Origin: Bacillus sp. BA3
GTDB taxonomy: Bacteria > Bacillota > Bacilli > Bacillales > DSM-1321
Assembly: GCA_002835675.1 (NCBI GenBank)
Contig: PIZR01000003.1
Span: 124,001-188,000, forward strand
Direction of reading: 5' to 3'
DNA length: 64,000 nt
Shown here: positions 57,918 to 64,000 of the stretch, one piece after another
Layout: every line of letters starts with the position of its first letter
Position numbering within the stretch: position 1 is the stretch's first letter
The notes under the pieces: generated by a model
Database searches by the model: none
Seen by the model: only the letters and a program-made list of their open reading frames with translations
What the model was told of the DNA's origin: nothing
Program-made: the position numbers and the translations under genes

Positions 57918-58451
57918 TTACCTTTGACTTGGAAAAATCCGTGTTACAAGTTCACGGAACTCTTCAGCGAATCCTGCAACGGGTTTTCCATTCTCGATAT
58001 CATTCGCATACCCTTCCATTCTTTGAACAAAATCCGGGTTTGCCGACACATAAACTTGGTCTACTGATGGATCGGCTCCCCTTACTGTATCAGCAACCCT
58101 TTCTTTAAGGTCATTCGAGATATCCTTATCCCCGCCATCTTTTAATACTGCCCCTACATAAGCATTATTTTCAGTCACGATGACACTCGCATTACTTACT
58201 TCCTTCATGGCTTCAACTCGATTTGAGATATCATCGGAGACTCTCATACCGTTAATACCATTATTATTATTAGCATTATTTTCATCATTAACATTTTGCC
58301 TTGTGTCGCTTACATTCATCGGATTATCTAAATTATCCTGATGGGAACGATTCAGGCCAAGATTTTCACTGGCTCCTTCGTTATCATTAGTCGCACAACC
58401 TGTAATCACTAAAGCCATCATCGCACTTGATACTATCGCTTTATAATTCAT
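57918..58451 (-). CDS. YhcN/YlaJ-type sporulation lipoprotein
   Basis: A 177-residue lipoprotein: lipobox ITGC (Cys19), Asn-rich linker with NNANNNNG, then a YhcN domain (ISNRVEAMKEVSNASVIVTENNAYVGAVL and VDQVYVSANPDFVQRMEGYANDI). It is a paralogue of YutC at 14.5 kb. ATG at 58451, 8 bases after GAGGAG; an in-frame GTG nearer to it is part of the ribosome site. Likely in the spore membrane. Confidence 0.83.
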   Translation of the reverse strand: MNYKAIVSSAMMALVITGCATNDNEGASENLGLNRSHQDNLDNPMNVSDTRQNVNDENNANNNNGINGMRVSDDISNRVEAMKEVSNASVIVTENNAYVGAVLKDGGDKDISNDLKERVADTVRGADPSVDQVYVSANPDFVQRMEGYANDIENGKPVAGFAEEFRELVTRIFPSQR

Positions 58452-58505
58452 ATTCTTCACTCCTCAAAAATCATTTAACATTACTATTTGCGAGGAGTGG
58501 ATAGA

Positions 58506-58826
58506 TTATTCAGAAGAAGTGACCTTCAAGCCGATTATTCCCACCAAAATGAAACCGACGAATACCAAACGCATCGCATCCTTAGGCTCGTTAAATACGA
58601 TGATGCCTACCAGAACAGCTCCAAGAGCCCCTATCCCTGTCCAAATTGCATACGCTGTCCCCATAGGCAGCGTTTTTATAGCCGATGACAAAAAGTAAAA
58701 ACTAATAACCATGCCAGCAATCGTAATGATAGAAGGTAATAATTTCGTAAAACCCTCGGTATACTTTAAACTTGTCGCCCATACCACTTCAAATAATCCT
58801 GCAATCACCAATTGAACCCATGCCAT
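58506..58826 (-). CDS. gdx: Guanidinium exporter (SMR family, Gdx/SugE)
   Basis: A 106-residue four-helix small multidrug resistance protein. It starts MAWVQLVIAGLFEVVWA with the essential Glu13, followed by GTAYAIWTGIGALGAVLVG. These match Gdx/SugE rather than EmrE types. A guanidine-I riboswitch just upstream fixes the role as guanidinium/H+ antiport. No carboxylase gene is near. Confidence 0.9.
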   Translation of the reverse strand: MAWVQLVIAGLFEVVWATSLKYTEGFTKLLPSIITIAGMVISFYFLSSAIKTLPMGTAYAIWTGIGALGAVLVGIIVFNEPKDAMRLVFVGFILVGIIGLKVTSSE

Positions 58827-58844
58827 CTATTTTCCCTCCAATTA

Positions 58845-58963
58845 CAAAAAAAGCCCGAAAGGTCATAAATCATAACCTCCCGGGCTTTTTTCCCTCCGTG
58901 TACGCAGGTTTCTGCGCGTTTCTCTTGGACCATTCCGGTAAAATTCAGCCGAGGAACCCTAGA
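58845..58963 (-). promoter_or_regulatory. Guanidine-I riboswitch (ykkC class) with terminator
   Basis: On the minus strand CTAGGGTTCC, then GGTCCAAGAGAAACG and TACACGGAGGGAAAAAAGCCCGGGAG match the ykkC core. The terminator arms AAGCCCG and CGGGCTTTTTTT lie at 58845-58890, so the 3' end of the core can form the terminator or pair with the aptamer. Guanidine binding should switch on gdx. Confidence 0.92.
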
Positions 58964-59013
58964 AACTTATTATTTCCATACTATATCATGTACATTTCAA
59001 ATCGGTCAAACAC

Positions 59014-59343
59014 TTATGCATCGCTTCTGTTTCTAAGCTTCCACTTGTCACCTTTAATTGAAAACCAAATATTTTTAAAGGGTTCAGGTATTTCTTTAGC
59101 CGCCTCAACCGTATATTGCACGGCCTCTTTTTTATATTGGACATCTTCAGTGATTTCTTGCTGTGTCATGGCGAGTTGGTCCGTCTCCGATTTAATCTGG
59201 TCCGTTTTGGCCTGGATGCGTGTAACGGTTTCAGTCACATTTTCAATTGTGGGTTTGGAATCCTTAAATGTTTTAAAAGCAAAAAACGCTAAATAGATAA
59301 TCGCTCCGATAAAGAGGGCAAGACTAATATATACAATGACCAC
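59014..59343 (-). CDS. DUF948 family membrane protein
   Basis: A 109-residue protein with one N-terminal membrane helix (residues 2-22) and a coiled segment (about 30-75) of the DUF948/YtxG type. Such proteins are linked to general stress in Bacillus; the function here is unknown. It starts with GTG, 7 bases after AAAGGAGG. It lies upstream of the guanidine riboswitch on the same strand. Confidence 0.75.
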   Translation of the reverse strand: MVIVYISLALFIGAIIYLAFFAFKTFKDSKPTIENVTETVTRIQAKTDQIKSETDQLAMTQQEITEDVQYKKEAVQYTVEAAKEIPEPFKNIWFSIKGDKWKLRNRSDA

Positions 59344-59461
59344 CTAGATTCCTCCTTTTATTTTACCTTTACTATACCCGTAATAATTGAGCAGAAAACG
59401 AATCCCTATGTATTTTCTTTTATGCCTGGTCATATTATTGAAAGAAAAAGGAGGAATGAAA

Positions 59462-59641
59462 ATGAATCAAATGCCTCTGCTTAAAGCCTGTTTTAAAGCT
59501 GGAATCCACTTTATCAGACATATGACCATACAGCAGGCTGCCACTATTGCAGGAATCATTTTTTTAATCATTCATCCAGAAATTTTCAGTCCCCTTTGGC
59601 TTACACTGGCAACATCCGTCTTGATTCTGCTCCTGCTTTGA
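59462..59641 (+). CDS. Small membrane protein, unknown
   Basis: A 59-residue protein: a basic N-terminus with MPLLKACFKAGIHFIRH, then a helix from about 28 to 40 (AATIAGIIFLIIHPEIF) and a second hydrophobic end (SPLWLTLATSVLILLLL). The ATG at 59462 follows AAAGGAGG by 7 bases; the earlier codons of the open frame have no ribosome site. Not recognised. Confidence 0.6.
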   Translation: MNQMPLLKACFKAGIHFIRHMTIQQAATIAGIIFLIIHPEIFSPLWLTLATSVLILLLL

Positions 59642-60018
59642 AGATTGTAATTAGCCTCCCGCACACTGGTTGAGTTATGGATTTCTTCGCTGACACCCAC
59701 ATCAGGAAAACACCGAGGGTATGCGCAACATTCAGAAGTACATACGGAACCAAGCAGGCAACAGGCCGGCGCGTTGGATTTCACCCTTACTGCTAAGTGA
59801 TTTCAATTTCTTCATAACGATGATCTAAAAAGTTTAATCAAACGATTGATTAAAAAGGAATTTGACTTGAACCCCCTTGCGACAGAAGAACTTCCCTCCC
59901 CCTTCATAAATTGTTTACACTACATTTGCCATTTTATCAAACGGAAAGTTATTAGAAAATTACAGGATTTGTGTATAATTAGGCTATATTCATTAACTCT
60001 TAAGGAGGAATCATAGTC
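59642..60018 (+). promoter_or_regulatory. 377-bp spacer with the promoter of the RraA-like gene
   Basis: No gene seen. A good extended -10, TGTGTATAAT (TATAAT at 59974-59979), lies 40 bases before the RraA-like ATG, with TTAGAA 16 bases further upstream as a weak -35. Confidence 0.6.
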
Positions 60019-60639
60019 ATGGATACTCTTATTCAACAGTTCAGGAATTTGCCCACCACGGCGATTTCTGATGCAATGGACGGGTTGAGCAATCTGGAAT
60101 CGGCGATTAAACCCTTAAAGGAAGAGTTTCGTCTGGCCGGACGAGCTTTGACCGTACAGATGCCCGTCGGTGATAATTCAGCCGTGTTAAAAGCAATTGG
60201 TGAAGCAAAGCCTGGGGATATAATTGTCGTTGACAGCAAGGGTGATACATACCGGGCTATAGCAGGAGACTTTGTCGTCGGCATGATGGAGACCATGGAA
60301 GTTGGCGGTCTCGTTATCGATGGAGTCATTCGCGATCTTGAAGCGATTAAAGAATTGAATTTCCCTGTTTTCAGCAAAGGGACGACGGTTGCCTCAAGCG
60401 GCAAGGCAGGTGTAGGCCAAACAAATATCACCATTTCCTGTGGAGGTGTCACGGTACTTCCAGGTGACATCATCATAGGTGACATGGATGGAGTCGTGGT
60501 CGTGCCACAAGCAAAGGGTGAAGAAATTCTGAATAAAGCGAAGGATAAAATCATGAAGGATGAACAGCGTGCTGAAAAATATGCAGGGAAGCCTGATGAA
60601 ATTAGAAAGTATATTGCCATGATGACCAATAAAGAATGA
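60019..60639 (+). CDS. RraA-like / HMG aldolase family protein
   Basis: A 206-residue RraA-fold protein. The family includes the RNase E regulator RraA, 4-hydroxy-4-methyl-2-oxoglutarate aldolase and oxaloacetate decarboxylases. The GGLVIDGVIRDLEAI segment holds the catalytic Arg/Asp pair, and PGDIIIGDMDGVVVVP follows. Without an RNase E in most Bacillus, an aldolase or decarboxylase role is more likely. AAGGAGG precedes the ATG. Confidence 0.82.
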   Translation: MDTLIQQFRNLPTTAISDAMDGLSNLESAIKPLKEEFRLAGRALTVQMPVGDNSAVLKAIGEAKPGDIIVVDSKGDTYRAIAGDFVVGMMETMEVGGLVIDGVIRDLEAIKELNFPVFSKGTTVASSGKAGVGQTNITISCGGVTVLPGDIIIGDMDGVVVVPQAKGEEILNKAKDKIMKDEQRAEKYAGKPDEIRKYIAMMTNKE

Positions 60640-60646
60640 CACATAT

Positions 60647-60686
60647 AAAAAACAGGCAGGAAGCGATGGCTTCCTGCCTGTTTTTT
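60647..60686. terminator. Bidirectional terminator
   Basis: AAAAAACAGGCAGGAAGC, 3-base loop, GGCTTCCTGCCTGTTTTTT; ends both the RraA-like gene and ltaS. Confidence 0.9.
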
Positions 60687-60694
60687 CATTAGCC

Positions 60695-62662
60695 TTATTT
60701 ATCGGTCTTATCTTCCTTAGAAGCCTCTTCATCATATGTGTAATCATAATCAGCAGGGTCTATCGGTTTAAAACCATTTGGAGTGTAGAAACGGAGTAAG
60801 TCGCCATTCACTACTTGGTCGGATAAATTGAGCATCGTTTCAGCTCTCTTTTTATAATTGAGGATATCATCATTTTCCTCGACCAATTCTCCTGTTTTAG
60901 TATCGTAGTATTTCCCTTTAATGGAAGTGACATCCGGTGTTACAAAATCACCATTCCTGAAAGGAACTACTTCATTATGATCTTTTGACAATAAATCTGA
61001 ACCGAATTGTACATAATCTTTAGATTCAATTCCTAACAGATGCAATAAAGTCGGGAGAAGGTCAATCTGTCCTCCGTATTGGTGCATTTCCCCGCCTTCA
61101 ACACCTGGAACATGAATCAATAAAGGTACACGTTGCAATTGGGCATTCTCAAATGCGCCAACATCCTTGCCAAGCACTTTTGACATGGCTTCTTTATGGT
61201 TTTCGGAAATACCATAGTGATCACCATACATAACGATTACCGAATTATCATATAGACCGGATTCCTTCAGATAATCGAAAAACTCTTTAAGCGCCTCATC
61301 GGCATAGCGTGCAGTTTGGAAGTAACTATCAACGGAAGCATCGCCTGTCGTATGCTTACCGATCGTTGCTTTTTCCTGGTCCATCGAATATGGGAAATGA
61401 TGAGACACCGTTATGAATTTTGTATAGAAAGGTTGTTTAAGCGTTTCTAACATTGGAATCGATTCCTTAAAGAAAGGCTTATCCATTAATCCATAACTTA
61501 GTACTTCCTCTTTATTTTCCATATTATAATGGTTAGCATCAAAGAACTGGTTAAAACCAAGAGACTTATACATATTATCCCGGTTCCAGAAAGATTTGTA
61601 ATTACCATGGAACACAGCAGATGTGTATCCTTGTTGTCCTAAAATAGCTGGTGCCGCTTGATACGTATTTTGGGAACGGTTTGTGAATGCTGCCCCCTGT
61701 GGTAACCCGAACAGGGAATTTTCAAGCATGAATTCAGCATCCGCCGTTTTACCTTGGCCTACTTGATGGAAGAAATTATCAAAGTGCATGAAATCTGACT
61801 TATCTGCTGCAAGTGAGTTCAAAAATGGAGTTACTTCTTCCCCATTCAACTTATAATCAATCAGGAAATTCTGCATTGATTCCAAATGCAGGTAGATGAC
61901 ATTCTTACCTTTGGCTGCACCAAAATACTCAGGGTTCGGTTCAGCGCTTGTTGCTTTCGTATAGTTGACGACTTCTGCGATATCCGTGCTGTTAGCAGTC
62001 GCACGCTGAGCGTATGTTTTAGTGTTCTGAACGGCATCATAAACCGTATAGTTGAACATGCCCAAATATTTGACGATATAGTTTCGGTCGAATGTTCTTG
62101 ATAATAATTGCGGGCGATCCTTTTCAGCAAGTCCTAAATTGATCGCGAAAATTGCAAGTCCCGCTAGGTAAACCATTCCGACTGTACGGCGTTTGACTTT
62201 GAAGTCTTCCACTTTAAAGTCTTTGAATCTGTACAATACGATCAAAAGAACCGTATCAAGGAAATAAAATACATCATGACCTTTAAATAATTCTAAAATA
62301 CTCGGTCCTAAATCCCCGGCATTTTGTACTTGCGTCAGGGTTGGCAATGTAATGAAATCGGTAAATGACCGGTAGTATACAATATTGAAGAATAACCATA
62401 GGGACATCAATAGATTCAACCTGATGATCCATTTAAACGATTTTTTGCCTCTAGCCAATAGTGCCAAGCCAAAGAATAATATGGCTGAACTAATCGGGTT
62501 TATGAACAGCAAGAACTGTTGCAGTCCATTCTCAAGACCTAAGTTAAATTCAATTCGATATCCAATATAAGTTTTTATCCAAAACAAGACTACCGCAATA
62601 AAGAAAAAGCCTAGTATGTTATCTGCAAATAAATGCCGGCTTTTTTTAAGAAAATTATTCAT
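60695..62662 (-). CDS. ltaS: Lipoteichoic acid synthase
   Basis: A 655-residue membrane enzyme that polymerises glycerol phosphate from phosphatidylglycerol. Five N-terminal helices to about residue 180, then an extracellular sulfatase-type domain. Active residues are E261 in LHLESMQNF and the nucleophile T306 in GQGKTADAE; further metal ligands lie in MYGDHYGIS. The ATA at 221-223 may be the cleavage site that releases the soluble domain. AGAGGTGAAAGC precedes the ATG. Bacillus has several LTA synthase paralogues; this one resembles LtaS/YflE by length. Confidence 0.9.
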   Translation of the reverse strand: MNNFLKKSRHLFADNILGFFFIAVVLFWIKTYIGYRIEFNLGLENGLQQFLLFINPISSAILFFGLALLARGKKSFKWIIRLNLLMSLWLFFNIVYYRSFTDFITLPTLTQVQNAGDLGPSILELFKGHDVFYFLDTVLLIVLYRFKDFKVEDFKVKRRTVGMVYLAGLAIFAINLGLAEKDRPQLLSRTFDRNYIVKYLGMFNYTVYDAVQNTKTYAQRATANSTDIAEVVNYTKATSAEPNPEYFGAAKGKNVIYLHLESMQNFLIDYKLNGEEVTPFLNSLAADKSDFMHFDNFFHQVGQGKTADAEFMLENSLFGLPQGAAFTNRSQNTYQAAPAILGQQGYTSAVFHGNYKSFWNRDNMYKSLGFNQFFDANHYNMENKEEVLSYGLMDKPFFKESIPMLETLKQPFYTKFITVSHHFPYSMDQEKATIGKHTTGDASVDSYFQTARYADEALKEFFDYLKESGLYDNSVIVMYGDHYGISENHKEAMSKVLGKDVGAFENAQLQRVPLLIHVPGVEGGEMHQYGGQIDLLPTLLHLLGIESKDYVQFGSDLLSKDHNEVVPFRNGDFVTPDVTSIKGKYYDTKTGELVEENDDILNYKKRAETMLNLSDQVVNGDLLRFYTPNGFKPIDPADYDYTYDEEASKEDKTDK

Positions 62663-63760
62663 GCTTTCACCTCTATTAATCTAGTGGTTTATTTATATAA
62701 ATTTTTACAAACTTACAAAAGACGGAAAAACGGAAACCTTATAATAGCATTCTTTCACTTGGATAGTCAAGATTGTGAAAACCACCTTTTGTCACATCCA
62801 TAACTCTAAATCCAGAACACTTCTTTAGCTTATGAACAAGCCTTTGAAAAAATACAGAGGTTCGCCCGTCTCGAATGTTCAGCGCACCTATAACAAATAT
62901 ATAGGAACTCCATGTCTTAATCCAATAAATATTACCGTAACTTTTTGGGGTGACTGCGGATGACAGTCACTGTTTTAGTTTCACGTCCTTGAACCTTTTC
63001 CATTATAAACGACTCTTTATAAAAAAACCAGTACATTACAAAATATGTAAGGATATAAATCTTCAATTATTGAAAAATACCTGTAATTCCGAGGATTCCT
63101 TTCCCGATAATTCGACAGTTGAAACTGGATTGCCGAATACATGGATGGCATCTCTCCTCCGCACTTTTGTTACCCCATTCAAAACCCAAGCGTGCAAAAG
63201 TTTGACTCATTCATAATTGCATCCTGCCGCTCCAAAATCCCATAAAATAACAAATGGATTTCGTGTAATATCGACATCATTCCCTCCGGCTTCTTTATTA
63301 GCTTTTTTCAAAAATATTTCCTGAAAATCCTGATCATATTAGTTTTATATTTTTACTTTCAGGATAATTTTTATCATCCATAAAAGATTTGATTTACCAA
63401 AATTAACTTAAATTACAATTTATAAAACTCCTCTTGGAAACGGAAAGCTTCAAGTATCCATGGATTTGACATTATAATAGGAAGAAACTGAATTTTTTCA
63501 TATCGGCTGTAGGGTCACATTCCTTCGATTTCAGCCTATATAAGCTATAAAAAGCAACTGGTGTGAATATACCTTGTCCTTTTCCCATTTCTCCTTAATT
63601 TGGTCGTGGGGGACCTTATAAGCTTACCTGTGTTTCTCAACTTTATATGTGAATTCTTTTGTCCCCTTTGTTAGTATATTGGTTTCATCGAGCTTTATTA
63701 TAAAAAAAAAAAAAATCTTGCCCTCGATCGAGGACAGGATTTTCTTTAATCATATTTATA
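62663..63760. other. 1.1-kb AT-rich spacer without a clear gene
   Basis: No open frame here has both a ribosome site and protein-like composition. A hairpin GTGACTG...CAGTCAC lies at 62950-62970, and the ltaS promoter must be in the first 150 bases. The right end holds the terminator of the siderophore gene. The rest shows nothing I can name and may be decayed DNA. Confidence 0.55.
63702..63746 (-). terminator. Terminator of the YclQ-type gene
   Basis: CCTGTCCTCGATCGAGGGCAAG hairpin (centre CCTCGATCGAGG) followed on the minus strand by a run of 14 T. Confidence 0.85.
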
Positions 63761-64000
63761 TTACTTAATGCCTTCTGAAACTTCTTTAACCATAGCGTTA
63801 ACAGATTCTAAACCGCCGCCTGATAAGTACCAGTAGTTAGGGTCTAGATAAATGATGTTACCTTCTTTAAATGCCTTTGTATTTTTTACTATGTCATTTT
63901 CAATCGTTTCTTTCGCTGCAGCACCATCACCGGCAACAGCATCTCTATCTACAACGAATAGGTAGTCAGGATTCTTTTCAGCAATATATTCGAAAGAAAT
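63761..64000 (-). CDS. yclQ: Siderophore ABC transporter substrate-binding protein, 3' part
   Basis: The last 79 codons of a gene that continues past the window. It reads EYIAEKNPDYLFVVDRD and NTKAFKEGNIIYLDPNYWYLSGGGLES, matching the C-terminal lobe of YclQ/FatB-type petrobactin or catecholate-siderophore binding proteins. The N-terminus with its lipobox is outside the window. The assignment rests on the C-terminal lobe only. Confidence 0.75.
   Translation of the reverse strand: MSFEYIAEKNPDYLFVVDRDAVAGDGAAAKETIENDIVKNTKAFKEGNIIYLDPNYWYLSGGGLESVNAMVKEVSEGIK

Noticed and set aside
60033..60689. 218-codon open frame antisense to the RraA-like gene
   Set aside because: It mirrors a well-conserved gene, lacks a ribosome site and runs through the terminator.
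62950..63216. 88-codon plus-strand frame in the gap after ltaS
   Set aside because: Starts inside a hairpin, has no ribosome site and looks like random AT-rich reading.
63702..63715. Run of 14 A as a special element
   Set aside because: It is the T tract of the terminator on the other strand; only its length is unusual, and homopolymer length may be affected by sequencing.

Overview
The window is about 64 kb of chromosome from a low-GC, spore-forming Gram-positive bacterium of the Bacillaceae. Gene content and order closely follow two segments of the Bacillus subtilis chromosome, yum/yut/yun-suf and met-yus-fad. Spore genes (yutH, yutC, lytH, yunB, CotF-type coat genes, a gerA-type operon, a second YhcN lipoprotein) confirm an endospore former. 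The species cannot be fixed from the sequence alone; a Peribacillus or Bacillus simplex-like organism is my inference. Both window edges cut a gene: yumC on the left and a YclQ-type siderophore-binding protein on the right. I see no rRNA or tRNA gene, CRISPR array, prophage or intact mobile element.

Layout. 0-5.6 kb holds redox and iron-sulfur genes: yumC, a YhfK-type NAD(P)-binding protein, the A-type carrier erpA/yutM, yuzB, yutJ, yuzD and the NifU-like yutI. A 12-unit tandem repeat lies between yhfK and erpA. 5.6-8.9 kb is the threonine operon hom-thrC-thrB with ATGA overlaps. 9-23 kb is the yut/yun block: an L,D-transpeptidase, yutH, yutG, yutF, yutE, a DUF3055 gene, yutD, yutC, lipA, lytH, yunB, an HD-GYP gene, yunC, yunD, yunE and yunF. 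23-28.4 kb is the Fe-S assembly operon sufCDSUB. 28.4-29.8 kb is a gene-poor patch with a GC-rich palindromic element and an IS1182-type transposase relic.

29.8-34.2 kb is the methionine region: metNPQ and metY, each behind its own SAM-I riboswitch. 34.3-36 kb carries yusE, yusF, gcvH and yusI. 36-43 kb is the fadN-fadA-fadE operon with a near-perfect FadR box, a 43-residue YuzL-like protein and proline dehydrogenase fadM. 43-49 kb has two coat-type genes, a RodA-type gene, mntABCD behind an MntR-like box, a 30-residue membrane peptide and a second 21-bp repeat cluster. 49-54 kb has a LacI-type regulator, a lysine riboswitch with its lysP-type permease, and a GH13 alpha-glucosidase. 54-60 kb has a gerA/B/C operon, a YhcN lipoprotein, a guanidine-I riboswitch with a Gdx exporter, a DUF948 gene and a small membrane protein. 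60-64 kb has an RraA-like gene, lipoteichoic acid synthase, a 1.1-kb gap and the partial YclQ-type gene.

The genes are mostly housekeeping: Fe-S assembly (suf, erpA, yutI) would supply lipA, and gcvH is a lipoyl acceptor; methionine, lysine, guanidine and manganese supply each carry a cis-acting sensor or operator. No plainly new system is present. The least explained items are the two 21-bp-period intergenic repeats, the inverted hairpins around the first one, the 30-residue peptide and the decayed gene fragments.
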